Assembly: GCF_026914265.1 (NCBI RefSeq)
Contig: NC_069123.1
Span: forward strand, 32,410,678-32,474,677
Length of the DNA stretch: 64,000 bases
Origin: Mya arenaria
Lineage: Eukaryota > Mollusca > Bivalvia > Myida > Myidae
Direction of reading: 5' to 3'
Below are positions 10,199-22,653 of this stretch, piece by piece (positions within the stretch are counted from its first letter, which is position 1; each line of letters begins with the position of its first letter). The position numbers were made by a program, and so were the translations under genes. A model generated the notes under the pieces. That model was not told where the DNA came from. It was given only the letters and a program-made list of their open reading frames with translations, and did no database searches.

Positions 10199-12686
10199 AT
10201 GGAGGTGTCAGGCAAATTGTTACCGGTGGATAAAAGTGAGTCTACAACTGACCCTGCAAACTGCCAACCCTGTTCCAAGGACGGTAAACACGTTCCTGCA
10301 ATATCATATTGCCAGGTCTGTGCGGAATTCCTGTGTCCAAGCTGTGCGAAAACTCATCGAAATATGTCAGCAACAGCTAGTCATGCCCTTCGTGAGAATG
10401 GAGACATGCCTAACCCTGCCAGTGCTTTACTAGAAGGTGGTCTTACCGAACCCTGCAAAGAACATCCAGGGGAATTTATAAAGTACCACTGCCCTGCTCA
10501 TAAAAAACTTTGTTGTGGTCATTGCATCGTTCAACAACATCAAGGATGCAAAATGAACATTATCGCTGAGGTTTCTAGAGATTTTCTGGAAGGGCGCGAT
10601 TATAACACTCTAAAAGCAAACCTTTCTGACTTAAAAGAAGAACTTGGTCAATGTTCGAGAGACATTGAAGCTATTCAGGAGTCAACCACAGAAGATTGTT
10701 TAAAAGACCTTGATCAACTGAGAGCTTACACAACTGATATCAAACAGCACCTGGACCAACGTGAACAAGAATTGTCTGCACAGATCTATCAAATTAAAGA
10801 AGAAAAACAGTCTACGCTGAATTCACTAGCCACTAATTGTCAATCACTTCAATCTAAATGTCAAAAAACGACAACTCAACTCGAAACTCAGGAATCAAAT
10901 TCCAACAAACTGTTCATAGCAGCCAACAGAGCATTAGAGCAAACACCTGGACTACAAAGGGAAGTTGAGGAACTAAAACACAAGATGAATATTCCGCAGT
11001 ATAAACTCACTAAGGATGCAAACACAGTCAAATTCCTTCAGTCAAATTCAGTCATCGGATCATATGTCAAAGCTGCTGAAGGTGATTAAGCTTTCTAATA
11101 AAAGTAAATGTTATCATATTGATAATATATGACATGTGTATATGGTCCGGATAGAAAACTGCGATCCTAGGGCACCTGCGTTGCCAGGTAACGAGGCTTA
11201 CCGAGTTACCGGCTACACAGCGCTCCCGAGGTTCGGGTTTTTCTCTCCGGACCGGAAACACATGATTTATGTTTTTCTAGAATACCTTAAATACTTTTTT
11301 TTGCAAAATTGATTTAGAAAAACGCATTTTTTGTACATTTCACCAGTAAGCGCGTGCGATGATGTTTTCTGACGTCATGGTGCGCAGTATATTTATTCAA
11401 TGCATACGTTATGAAGTTTCTTCAATAAAACGTATTTTATGTTTATTTGTTTTTTTGAAGCTATATTTTTGTAACGTGAATGTTAATGGAAATTAATTAT
11501 TGAAATATCACAATTATGCTTACATAAAGTGTATGGTAAGAGAAAAAAAATATTGCGTCACAGCGCGTGACTCATCTAGCAAAGGGTCGCCAGACAGAGT
11601 TTTCCAGCACGGCTGAATTTACCGGAAAAGCCTATCCGACGTGCTAGAAAATTGTATCATGTTATCAATTAAACAACTGGAACACTTTTTATGTACAAGC
11701 CTAATCAGCTTAGTAGAAGACATCAAAATATTATATATATATATATGACTTCAGAATATATTTAAGTGAACTGTATACTAGTATACGATAAAGGTTTTTT
11801 GTTGTTGTTTTTTCTGTAATATTTACGAGGTTTTATATTTATTATTTATTCAGATCAGAAGGAAAGGTTTTCAAAGTTGGATTCCAAGAATATCAGATTG
11901 ATTAGAAAACATTTTTTCTCAAGTGACTTTATAACTGATGTCACCGACATGACCCTTCTTCCAGACGATAGGCTACTATTTGTTGACAGAAATAATAAGA
12001 ACGTAAAGCTTATGCTATTAAAACAAGATGATTGCTCATCGGTGGAACTAAACAATGACCCATTCGGACTGTGTGTGTTGCCCGGAGACCGGGCTGCTGT
12101 TACACTGCCAATCCCGGGGAAGATTTGCTTGATAAAAACGCTTGGTAATCTCTCGAAGGAGGACTCTTTTGAGGCTGGAAAAGGATGTCGGGGAATTGCT
12201 TATCATGACGGAAAACTGATAGTGTCGTTTCAAAAGAAATTTAGTAGTCCTGCAAGAGTTGTTTTAATGGATTTAAAAGGAAACGTTTTGAAAAGTTCAG
12301 AAGACCATTCGAACAGGCTTAGTGTGTTTCAACAACCATTTAACCTAACAGCTAACAGCAAACATTCACTTCTTTACATTTCTGACTGTGGCACCAACAT
12401 GGTCACAGAATTGAACATTGACCTTGCTGTAGTGCAAACATTTCCTCTTAAGACAAAACCAAGTGGTATTACATCCATTGGAGACACAGAACTGCTCGTT
12501 TGCAGTCGTTCAACCAACGCAGTATCTCACATTGATACATCTACGGGACAGATAACAGAAATTTTGGAGGGAAAGGACGGAGCAGATGGGCAGCGAGCAG
12601 TGCAGTTTTGTTTAGAGACACACTTGTTGTACAAAACCGAATATACTGACTCTAAATGTTCATTGGGTGTTTATAAAGTAAGTTAA
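10199..12686 (+). CDS. TRIM-like protein: two B-boxes, coiled coil, propeller-like C-terminus (2 exons)
   Basis: Exon 1 (10199-11081) and exon 2 (11854-12686) join in phase (GAA-G|AT-CAG) to 1716 nt, giving 571 residues. The donor is AAG|GTGATT and the acceptor TTATTCAG. Residues 22-62 form a B-box 1 type finger (CQPC...YCQVC...CPSC...H) and 86-118 a B-box 2 finger (PCKEHPG...YHCPAHKKLCCGHC). Residues about 125-275 are rich in heptad-like Leu/Glu/Lys/Gln and form the coiled coil. The C-terminal 280 residues contain repeated LLxVD/LLVCSR-type strands as in NHL or six-bladed propellers. There is no RING, so ubiquitin-ligase activity is not expected from this chain; such RING-less TRIM-like proteins are greatly expanded in bivalves and are often linked to immunity (inference). 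The ATG lies two bases after an acceptor (TTCTTTTTAG-A-ATG), so the 5' UTR is spliced. A consensus GTAAGT at 12678, just before the stop, could instead lead to a further exon. A possible poly(A) signal is at 12920-12925. Confidence 0.8.
11131..11266. mobile_element. Palindromic MITE-like element in the TRIM-like intron
   Basis: About 135 bp, bounded by (G/A)(A/T)CATGTGT at one end and ACACATGAT at the other, with inner arms GGTCCGGATAGAAAA / TTTCTCTCCGGACCGG. It is the same family as 33014-33149: both share GCGTTGCC/GCGTAAGCC-type centres with GGTAACNAGGCTT(A/G)CCGAG. The arms of this copy have diverged more than those of the other. Confidence 0.7.
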
Positions 12687-13872
12687 AAGTATTCAAGGAC
12701 GACAAGTGCGTGTTTGCTTTATAAACTACTATCCTACGTGTGTAATATACTAGTATGCGTGTGTATGTATGGATTTAGAAAAATGTATGTTTAACAAAAC
12801 ATGACGACGAAGTACTTGACAGTGCAACCTTTTTATATGCAAAATTGAAGTGATATAAAGTTGATTTTTGTGAAATATTTCAATATTTTTGTCAGTAAGC
12901 ATGGGTTATAAACTAACAAAATAAATCAATGTAAAAACAATACATACATGCGTTATGTCTGAAATAGCAAAGCTTGCTACTACTGGTTGAGAAGCAGTTT
13001 CCGACGGAAAGCAGTTTCCGACAATTCGCCTTTTCGCGTACTTTCTTTTGATCTTCATAAAGAAGGTAATGCAACTCAATTCTATGGTTACTAGGCAATC
13101 AAAAGTTGGAGTTCTTACCGAGACACGTAAGTTGCTTTTATTATTATTTACTATTTAATGTTTGTTTTTCATTTTGTACACAAACTCGCACGTGGGGGTC
13201 GTCACGCGCTGCACATTACGCATGCGTGTGAACCTAATTTGCATATCTATGAATAGCTGCAAGGTTTTCCTAAAATGCCTTATACAAACGATGATCATTG
13301 TGTACTTATTTGTGAACACTACTGCCATGCTAGTTTCAGACCCACATTCACTATAATGTAAACAAACACAACATTTATCAGAAATGAATCAAAATATCAA
13401 TGATATTCAGTGTCTTTCTGATTTTGCGAACGAACTGACTGTTATTGTTTACATTAGCGACGCTTCATTTTCTGCTACTGTACGGCACACTATTTTGGAA
13501 TCATGAGGCTGCCTACGGGGTATTTATGTTAATTGGTTATCAATTAGTGAACAGAAATATAATATAGCGACCTTGCTGATGTGTTCATAAATATGTTATT
13601 TTAATAAAAACAGTATTTTAATCATTTCTTATATTATAACAATTATTGCTATGATTATTCTTATGAGTATACTATTAAAAAATAATTGTTTTTATTATTT
13701 ATGAATTAATTATTATTATAATAATCATTATTATTATTATACTTGTCCCTATTTATACATAAATGTAAATACTTTTTATCATTCATGCAAACTTGCCACA
13801 AAAAAGTACCCTTTATACCAATTTTATCATTAATTTGTGATCATTTATTTCAGTAAACTGGGTAAAGACATC
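12687..13872. other. Intergenic / possible promoter of the transposase gene
   Basis: A short tandem duplication (GCAGTTTCCGACGGAAA, about 12990-13022) and a patch at 13190-13255 with CACGTGGG, CACGCGCTGC, GCATGCGTG and an octamer ATTTGCAT stand out. An acceptor (TTTATTTCAG) at about 13853 shows that the transposase transcript has an upstream untranslated exon. No coding exon recognised. Confidence 0.35.
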
Positions 13873-16395
13873 ATGCCAAAACAATATTCTGATAATGATT
13901 TGAAGCATGCGATTGCCAGCGTCCGTCGGGGGCATTTAAGTATGTCAAAAGCTGCAAAGGAATTCTGTATTCCAAGAACAACCCTACATGACCATGTAAA
14001 TAATCCTGACCTCCGCACTAAAACAGGGCCTCCAAAGCAGCTGTCTGAGGAAGATACTCAGGCATTTGTCAACTTCTCTCTGTACTGCGCAGCCCAACAT
14101 CTACCTTTATCTAGAGAAAGAGCCCGCTGTTTCATTCTGGGCATTGTCAAGAAATCTGGTAACCTCAATACCTAAGATATAAGTTCGTTTATGTTACTGA
14201 CTACTAAATTTAACACGGTTAAAATTCAATGAATACTCCGTCAGATTAAAATTTATGTATTTTTAAAAAATGTTCTACTGAGACTGCATCGCTATAACAA
14301 ACATAATTATAAAGATGTATACATATTTCAGAGAAACCCTGTCTATTCAACATGGAGAATGGTCCTAGCGACGAGTGGTTTAGAAAACTGGAAGCCGAAC
14401 ATCACGCCATCCGTTTTCGAACAGCACGGAATGAGGACCGTTCCAGGACTACCATGTCCAATAAGAAGGTCATGGATGAATTCTTCCTGTTTTGGGCGGC
14501 ACAACTTGAAAAAACATGGAGTAACTACAAAGCCAGCACAGGTACATTATGTAGAACGCGACGAAAGAATACCGCGCTTGAAGTTATTGAACAGAACTGT
14601 TTGTTTGTTTTTTAGGAATGCTTCACGTAATTTGTTTTTTTGGCAGATCTTCAATTGCGATGAGACAGGGTGGTGTGGAAAGGAAGAGAGCAAAGTCAAA
14701 GTAATTGCTCCGCGTTCGGGGCCAGTCAAGCAGAGACGTGTGCATAATTTACAAGGAGAGTTTCCCACACCGCACCTACAGAGAGGGTGTGCCCGGTACG
14801 CACATGTAGCATATAACACGTGTTAAACGAAATGTTCGTTACGTTTAAGTATGTTTCGTTAAGTATTCTGCAGTATTTTTGTACATTCACCTGCATTTTT
14901 ATCTTTACAGGATCATGGCTATTTGCAGTGAGTGACACGGGGTATGTGAACACTGAGATCTTCTGTCAGTGGTTTCTGCGTGGGTTTATCCCTAACTGCG
15001 GTAAGGAACGCCCCGTTGTTCTCCTCATGGACAACCACGACTCACATATCAGCTTATCGCTAATACAGGCTGCACGGGCAAACGACATTGTTCTTGTCGG
15101 GCTTCCAAGCCACACCACTCACCTTCTACAGCCACTTGACGTTCACATTAATGGTCCATTGAAGCAAAAGGTAAATCGGCATGCTTGTTGTAGAAATGGT
15201 ATTGTTATACCTTTATAATATATGCAATACAATGTTAAGTGCATACCAGTATGAATTGAAATTTTAAGACATTTTAAATAACTATATAACATGGTGTATA
15301 TACCAAACCCGGGTCCACTCTATATGTAATACATGTTTAGGAACAGCAGGATTGTTAATGTTTTTAATTAAGCGACCATACATGCTTTGTTCAGGTTTCT
15401 AAGATATGCAACAATCTCGGATTCCAGAGACCAGGTGCGGCCATATCGAAGGCGAAGCTCCCGGTCATCATTTCACATGCACTCGACCAGACATCTTATC
15501 CAGCATAAAGGAGGCGTTCAGGCTATCGGGCATCTTCCCAGTGGACAGGAAGCAGATACCAGATGCCAAGCTGGTTCCACAAACCATAGACGTATCTCTA
15601 CCACCAGATACCGAACCGATCCGTAGCTGTCATGCCTGTGGTAGCTTTATCGGGGATAATCCTCTCGTGAAGAGAGGGCTGGTGCCAAGACATCTCCGAG
15701 ACATATTAGTGCCACCACCAATGCCGGCTGCCCCGATTAAGAAACCAAGCGCCAAGATTGTGGCGACAGGAAGAGTGATATCGAGCGACGATATATTAGA
15801 GTCGTTGAAGGTAACTTTAAGATATTATGGTTAATAAATGATAATCATAGAGACATAATATTTAGTATATACATTGCTTGTATTATGTTTTGAATAATTT
15901 AAATTTGAGGTTATAATTGACGCTGTGTAAAGGCACTCCGCTTGCAGGTTGTCATATTCTTTAGGCGAAGGAAACTGAGGCTGCAGAAAAAAAAGTTGCT
16001 GCAGAAACACGCGCGAAGGAAAGAGAGGAGAAGAGGAAACAGCGTTTACAGCATGAGGCAGAGCGGTTGTCGAAAAGGCAGCGGAGGGAACATGAGAAAA
16101 GGGAAAAATATTTAGAACGCGAGAACTTGAGACGTGAAAGACAGACATTTGGTAGACTGGCCGATAAAAAATATACGTGTGGGTTGTGTGGGATTCGGGC
16201 AAGAGTGAATGACGAGAACGAGGGCGTGGAATGGTATGGATGTGACAGGGCAGAGGATTGTAAACGGAGTGGATGGTATCATTTTAGTTGCCTGAGTGAA
16301 AGTGAGCAGATGTCGTTGCAAGAAAGTTTTTGATACCGGGAGTGAGTGGGTGTGCTTGTTTTGTTCTGAAGAATGATAATAAAGTTTGTTATATG
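13873..16395 (+). mobile_element. Pogo/Tigger-like DNA transposon transposase gene, multi-exon, C-terminal PHD-like finger, frameshifted
   Basis: Exons read: 13873-14158 (MPKQYSDNDLKHAI..., a pipsqueak/CENP-B-type helix-turn-helix), 14332-14541 (NGPSDEWFRKLE... MSNKKVMDEFF, the second DNA-binding helix region), 14647 to about 14790 (IFNCDETGW, first catalytic Asp), 14911-15170 (LLMDNHDSHIS, second Asp, and HLLQPLDV, the third acidic position), 15395-15810 (KEAFRLSGIFPVDR, the typical tail of pogo transposases) and 15965-16333 (Glu/Lys/Arg-rich coiled coil then CGLCG...YGCDRAEDC...WYHFSCL, most of a PHD finger). Most junctions have GT-AG borders and matching phases (1-2, 4-5 and 5-6). Breaks seen: exons 2 and 3 do not join in frame; exon 5 shifts frame near 15490-15500 so that HALDQ and ILSSIKEAF lie in different frames; and a T-run at 16326-16331 puts the final finger pair WVCLFC out of frame. 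A poly(A) signal AATAAA is at 16378-16383. Terminal inverted repeats were not found. A decayed copy, or a domesticated gene with errors, are the two readings; decay is favoured. Confidence 0.75.
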
Positions 16396-16408
16396 AGTAC
16401 ATGTATGT

Positions 16409-16464
<56 letters not shown>
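16409..16464. repeat. (CAT)n microsatellite
   Basis: About 18 uninterrupted CAT triplets just after the transposase poly(A) signal. The poly-Met frame on the minus strand is an artefact of the repeat. Confidence 0.95.
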
Positions 16465-18079
16465 TTCATAAATTTCGACAATATTATTTCAGTTTTATTT
16501 TGTGAATGAATAATACAACTCAGTCGGATTTACGTTAATTAGTAATATATAAAAAAGCAAATAGTCTTTTCTATTTTTTTATTTCTAAACATTTGACATT
16601 ACGCCATCAGCAAGCGATAAATAAACAACCATAGAAAGGAAGAGACGTCAACCTCATATACTGCTTAATGACGGTACGTCATTATTTAGCAAGAAACCAA
16701 TGACGTTGATAAAACATAACTATGATATAGACACATTTGTATGGGCATGTGAGTAGTATGGCTCACATGTCATACAATAGCTATAAATTATAAAAATATG
16801 TAACTGTATTAAATATCATATAGAAGTTTATCACTGTGACCGCTCGGACGCATTGTTTCAGTTTATGTAACCAAAATGTTTCCTTTTTTAAACGGTCTTA
16901 GTTGTTATCAACAACATCTATTGAAAGGACAGAAAAATCAGACAATGAACATTCAATCAATGCCCTGTTTTTGTTTTGTTTTTGCTAAGAGAGTTGTAAA
17001 ATAGAACATCTCATAAAACAAAATTGTGCACAATCTGCTTAAATTTCACACTCTTAAAGGCGAAGCGTATATAAGGACATGGATGATGATTTTAATAAGA
17101 TTGTATTGGGCATGGAGTATGATGTTATACCCGCAATACATGATTTAGAGGTATTTACTGAACACAGTTTTTGTCGTTTCCGTTGGCCTTGCGCGGTGTT
17201 TGACAAACGTCATAGAATCCTTTAGAATAAGTTGGTTATCTACGAATATTGTTTGGACATCTGAACATTCGGAACTCCTCGGCAATTTTCCATCGAAAAC
17301 AACCTCGGTTTTATGCCGGTACATCAGTGAAAGTACTTAGTTTTTTTTTAAATAATAGCATTAGCGTATTGTAGTGTTATAATGTATACCGTGTATTACA
17401 AAGTTTAAATTGATGGCCAGTGATTAAGATTCCCATGAGTAAAGTCATTAACATTAACTGCTTATTTTAAATTACTACCCGATTTACAGCGTAGTCAAGT
17501 ATCAAGATTTCTGACATTGTAAACCGTCCATAATACATCCGAGGTTGTTTTCGATTGAAAAAGGCCGAGGAAATTTGCTGAAACGAAGCTAGGTTGGTGT
17601 TATTCTAATGTGGTTTTCTTTATCTTCTCTAAATAATCAGTAAATATTGTTCTAAGCGTAAGCCATTCACAATCATTTTCAAAAACAACCAACCAAAAAC
17701 AACAAAGCATTCTTGAGTATTTTAAACAAATGCATTGTAAATCTATTCATTTTGATTAGAAGCTGTTTAGGCGATCGTGAAAACAGCAAGATATTGAATA
17801 TGTTTGCACTAAGTTAAGAAGACTAGAAGAAATGTAGTACCTGAACTAATTTTACCGATTTTTAATGATGGAAAAGAATAGAGGAAAAATAAACAAGATG
17901 GTACCTAAACTGAAAAAGTTGACTAAGTTGAACAAGGATATCGAATCAACAGATGAAAAAGAAAATTGCAGTAACAACAAACAATGCGTTGAATTGATAC
18001 ACATGTGACCAAGTTTTATCGAAGCTAATCTTACATCGAGGCAAATATTCTGATAAAGTTTCATGAAGATTGAAGATGA
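16465..18079. other. No gene recognised
   Basis: AT-rich sequence. The inverted-repeat pair at 17276-17573 is listed separately; no exon was found. Confidence 0.35.
17276..17573. repeat. Inverted-repeat pair about 300 bp apart (MITE-like)
   Basis: CCATCGAAAACAACCTCGG (17291-17309) is matched by CCGAGGTTGTTTTCGATTG (17539-17557), and pairing continues outward through CCTCGGC / GCCGAGG. A core of about 230 bp lies between. The layout fits a short non-autonomous DNA transposon with inward-offset arms, though no target duplication was identified. Confidence 0.5.
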
Positions 18080-18835
18080 AAATTGCCTCTGTTTGTTCCC
18101 ATGATTTGACCAAATGTCGTCTAAAAGTCTACCAAGATTACATCAAGGGGATCATTCTGACCACAGTTTGCAGAAAGTCTAACAATTCATACCAAAAAAA
18201 CTGGTACGGAAAAGGTTTTTCAAACATTTGACTAAGTGGCCTAGATTTTGACCTCATGTTACCCAGTTTGAAACTAACACATAACATAAATACTGAACCA
18301 GATATATAGCCTATAGTGTGTTTCCAAGATTTTTCTTATAGTGACCCAGTTTTTACCCAATGTGACCCACTTTTATAATGCGGTGAGTTTTCCTGAGGGT
18401 AACATTTTGTCCAAGTTTAAACATAATCAGACAAATCATAATCGTGATATGGTTTCTGGCAAAGTTATCTGATTTGACCCAGTGATCTATTTATTTTACA
18501 AAATGTGATTTAATTTCAGATTTCAAGGGGAACATTATGATTAAGTTTGAAATATGGTGGAACATATATATTGCCAAGAGTGTGTTTAAATTATTTTCTA
18601 TGATTTGACCTAGTGACCTAGTTCTTGACCCCATGCTACCCACTTTTACAAGCGGTGGAGGTCTCATCAAGTTTGACCAAATTTGAAATTTTCTGACCAA
18701 TCCCTACCAATATATGTTTCTTGAGAGAAAAACAGGACGGACGGTAGGAAGGACAGACACACGAACGTGCAGACAAAGCAAAACAACATCTCCTCCCCGA
18801 AAGCTTCAGTTCGGCTGGGGCTAATAACAGCATGA
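18080..18835. repeat. Degenerate bivalve-type interspersed repeat
   Basis: Repeated phrases of the type 'GACCTAGTTCTTGACC', 'TGACCCA(C/G)TTTT' and 'AAGTTTGACCAAATTTGA' occur several times, followed by a GACGGACGG-rich run (18735-18770) and a terminal CTTCAGTTCGGCTGGGGC. This order (imprecise tandem core, then GACG-type microsatellite, then a short GC-rich tail) is the same as in the elements at 28634-29397, 47452-49488 and 51551-54606. Confidence 0.55.
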
Positions 18836-18984
18836 TAAAGACGCGATTAGGACAGTGAACTGCATATATGCGTATATGGAAGTAACACAGAACAAAACAA
18901 TGAAGGAACTAAAATCGAAGATAATGTGCGTTCTGGTGGAGAAACTGTACCTAATAGAGATTGCGAAATTACAATCGATATATG

Positions 18985-19346
18985 TTAAATATGCCCTCTA
19001 ATTCAAAATCAAAACATACACATGAATGACAAACATAAATATTTAGTGATAAACATTTAACTTCTTTCTAAATAATGCATTAATGGAAAATATTAATTAC
19101 TGGTAAAGAAAACGTGTATTAAAAAACTGAAAATGCAAAAGTATTCAATGATTGGTGAGATTTACTGTGATCTACTATCGTCTCATAAGGTAGAAATATA
19201 ATGTTTTCTGCACCTTTCTTCCAATTTTAACTCTGTATCCTTCATAAGAACCATTGTTTTCGACACTTATTCATCCTTTTTTTGTACATTAAAGCATTTG
19301 TTTTAATTTTGTTAAACCTTATGTTGGAGTAAGAGTGCATATTTAA
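18985..19346 (-). mobile_element. TTAA-flanked MITE, family 1 (copy 1, inverted)
   Basis: About 360 bp, ending in TTAA at both sides, with inverted termini of the form TTAAAG(A/T)GCACTCTTA. This copy is in the opposite orientation to those at 29683, 39580, 57434 and 62161. Shared core words include AATAAGATTTACCA, ACGGTATTTCTACCT(C/T) and CACCAATCATTTAATA. TTAA target duplications are known for piggyBac-type elements, so a piggyBac-mobilised MITE is likely. Confidence 0.7.
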
Positions 19347-20204
19347 GTTGACATATGCACGTTAACTGATGAAAACATTACATTCGATAGAGATTAATGT
19401 ATATTTTATTCAATGTTTTCTTTAGTCATTTTTCATAGCTGGAGAGAACTTAAAAGCTCAATCAAATAAAACTACATTAAATCCCTACAAAATCGTAACT
19501 TGCGTACTTGAGCTTAATACGATAATGCAGTGGAGAAGTTTAAGGTCCTATTACAACCGATAAACACAATAGATATTGCTCAATGAGGATGCTGTTATTA
19601 TTTACCATCAAAGAGTGTTCATTCGACCCAGGGACCGCAAAGTCGTAGGTGAACATATGTAGCAACGATTGAAGTAAGTGAATAAATTAAAAAATGTTTA
19701 CATGAATCTGTGGTCACAGTGTCTAATACGGATGCATCTGCTTTGGACACACTTCGAACAAAAGAAAGAGTTGGCGTGTCTCACTCCTATCCATTGTTGT
19801 AAAATCATGGCGATACCGAAGAAACGAGTATATAAGTGCCTACGAAGCAATGCTTTCCCAGATTTAAAAATTCAAAATACAGCTTTTGGAATTGACAAGG
19901 ACTACGAACGAAAGCAGTAAGATATTTTCTAATATTATTATTATAGCAGTCATTTAAAGACAAATTATCCGAAAAATGTCGGATGTTTTATTGATTAAAC
20001 GTATTTGAAACGTTACATTTTCTTTAAACTCCCTAAATTTCGCTCTCGAACACAAACTATTTATACGCAATAGAATAACCTTGATATATATATAATCATA
20101 ATATAAATAAAATATTTTCTAAACCAGACAAGATGTTCAAACTGAAAACAGTACGCATTGTCTTAGTGTGTTTGTTAAGGAGATGCACATCATCTGCATT
20201 CAAT
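19347..20204. other. No gene recognised
   Basis: AT-rich. A short frame at about 19678-19920 has no homology I can recognise and no supporting splice or start context. Confidence 0.3.
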
Positions 20205-20485
20205 CACATTACATATATTGTGATGATAGTCATGTGCTCCAAGTCACAATACATATATTTCGATGGAAGACAGATGTTTTCCAGTCAAAATACATATCTT
20301 TGAATGACATTCATGTGTCCTCCAATCACATTTTATACTAGTATAAAATTATGTCAACGTATCTTTAGTCACAATACATATATTCTGATAGTATGTATGT
20401 GCCTTTTAGAAAAATCACATATATAAATGATTTAAGAAGTAGATCTGTCTTTCAATCATATGATAGTCATGTATTATCCAGTCAC
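20205..20485. repeat. Degenerate tandem repeat, about 41-bp unit
   Basis: Five to six imperfect units beginning CACA(T/A)TACATATAT and ending CATGTG(C/T)(T/C)CCA(A/G)(G/T), upstream of the secreted-peptide gene. Confidence 0.6.
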
Positions 20486-20651
20486 TTTCTAAGTATTATC
20501 AATTTTCGTGGCTATATGTTTGGTGATTATGATGATAATTATATTGCCATGCAGTTTATTTTGCTGAAACTGAACACACATAAACAAACACTCAAATTGT
20601 TCTTGCTTGCAAAGTTATGCATTGTATTAATATTTTATCATTTTAGCAGAG

Positions 20652-21975
20652 ATGAAATCCCAGCATGCATTCAATGTGTACCTATTATTGACCACGTGCC
20701 TGTTACTTGACGTTGCTCACAGTGCCCCATCACATTGCAAATGCTCAGAATACGTGCAGGATATTCACATAGCGACGTCGGAACGCAGACTGATACTAAG
20801 AAAGAAACCATGCCTTCTCGGGAGGTACGTGTAATGATACCATTGTCTTCAATTCGTTATCTTTTTGGTTTTCATGAATAAAGACATGTGATTTTATTTT
20901 TGTATGTAAAACTTAAATGCGACTGACCATTACATTGTCTACCTTGTGCTCATAATATAATTAAACTACAGGGATAAACCGAAAACTAAAAATAATCCCT
21001 GTTTAGAGCCCAAACGACAATGAACCGAATGAACAAGAATAAACATGTTTGTATCTTATATCTCTTAAGGTCGTCCTGTCATCAATTGCGCATGTGTGTA
21101 CCTTGGTCAACCGACCAAACAGCGATGGAGAATTTGGAATGCTGCTGTCAAACACGGCCTGGACATTTTTTTACAGTAAGATATATGTTTAGTTAGCTCA
21201 GTGAAAATTTTAATATTTAATGCGGTATTTTATTATAATTTTATCCACTGGAAATTTTGTTTAAGGGTTATTATCTTATCTTATTATATTATTATTATCC
21301 GGAACGATGTTTGGTACACTATTAAGGGTTCAGTCTTGTTATTACTTACTAGAAGGACATTACATGAATGAAAAATTAAGAAGTAGAAAACAAACAAACA
21401 TCAAATTTCAATCATATACCAAACTGCCCACCACCCCTGGAATTGAAAAACAGAGGAGATTGTAGGAATTGAATGATTTTAACGTTCTTTCTTTAACTAA
21501 GGTTCTACTAACAATAAAATGCGCAAGTAAACATATTTCTGGTTCACTTACTCACATACACATTTTTTGGGTTCTATATTGCTTTATTCCATATTTAGAG
21601 CTATATCAACTAGTTATGCTATATGCCCCATTCAGACAATTGAAGTCCTCTCTTATTTCACCACAAGATGTTTGATTCAAATCCAGCCGGAAGTATAAAT
21701 GTTCATCGTTTTGAAATAAATAATACAAAACTTGCTTTGATGCGGAATAATGGTATTATTTTCATATCTTTTTTATATTTTATTACTTCCCATTGTAAAC
21801 ATACTCCACACATGTGATGATATATCCAATATGGTTTGCCTTTTCCTGTTGATTGATGAAACATGGCCATGTGATATATTTTCAGCGTAGCGTTGACATG
21901 TTCGACGGAGATGACACCATCTACTTCAATAAAGTTCAGAAATGCCAACCAGTTGACTGTCGAAAATTGTTATAG
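20652..21975 (+). CDS. Small secreted cysteine-rich protein (3 exons, about 122 residues)
   Basis: Exons 20652-20824, 21070-21175 and 21886-21975 join in phase (AG|G and a codon boundary) with good borders: GTACGT donor, CTTAAG acceptor, GTAAGA donor, TTTTCAG acceptor. Exon 1 starts with a signal peptide (VYLLLTTCLLLDVAHS) and then HCKCSEYV. Exon 2 carries CHQLRMCVPW and a CCC triplet (LECCCQT). Exon 3 ends with FNKVQKCQPVDCRKLL and a stop. There are eleven cysteines after the signal, which suggests a disulphide-rich extracellular ligand, toxin-like or antimicrobial peptide; I do not recognise the family. The LRMCxP phrase recalls prokineticin/astakine-type peptides only weakly. An acceptor (ATTTTAG) lies just before the ATG, so there is probably an untranslated first exon. 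Decayed copies of exons 1-3 lie at 24378, 24781, 27395 and 30561. Confidence 0.7.
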
Positions 21976-22615
21976 GAATATTTTATTTTTCTTAGAAATT
22001 AAATAACGAATGACCACAAACGCTTGCCAATAAAAAGACATAAATGTACAGTTGTGTATTGAATGTGCCAAATCATTACTGATCATCGATGCAAATTGAT
22101 TTGTAATTGTCATATTACCTCCCTTGAAATTGAAATTATTCCGTGTTACTGTTTATTGTTAATGTTCTGTTTTATCACAAACGAGTATTTGTACAGACTG
22201 AATACAATACTACTTATTTCATAATGCCTTTATGATATATAATCTAACCGGCTTGGAACAAAACAATGCTTAACACTTACTGGATACTTTCTATGTGGAT
22301 ATTTGGACTTCGATTTCGTAAAACGTTTAACAGAGATACTGTTGGCAGTACTTGAGATTTTTTCACAGCACTTGCAATGTCTCTCAACTAGAGCTAAAAT
22401 AAGTATCTTAATTTACGGAATAAAGTAAAATTTTCAATAACTAATTCTTCTTTGTGTTTATAATACTTTAAGATGGGTTGGTGTCCTACAACTACTCTGA
22501 TAACTGTCAAATTATCATTATTATTTAAAATCTATTGTATGCACATTTTAAATTTGCAAAAACATGTTTAGTTTCCATCAATCTAATGTTAAAACCAGAA
22601 AGCATTATGTGACTA

Positions 22616-22653
<38 letters not shown>

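Noticed and set aside
12678-12683. GTAAGT as proof of a third TRIM-like exon
   Set aside because: The stop follows at once and no downstream exon with propeller-like sequence was found; kept only as a possibility in the gene entry.
16279-16464. Poly-methionine frame
   Set aside because: It is the (CAT)n microsatellite read on the minus strand.
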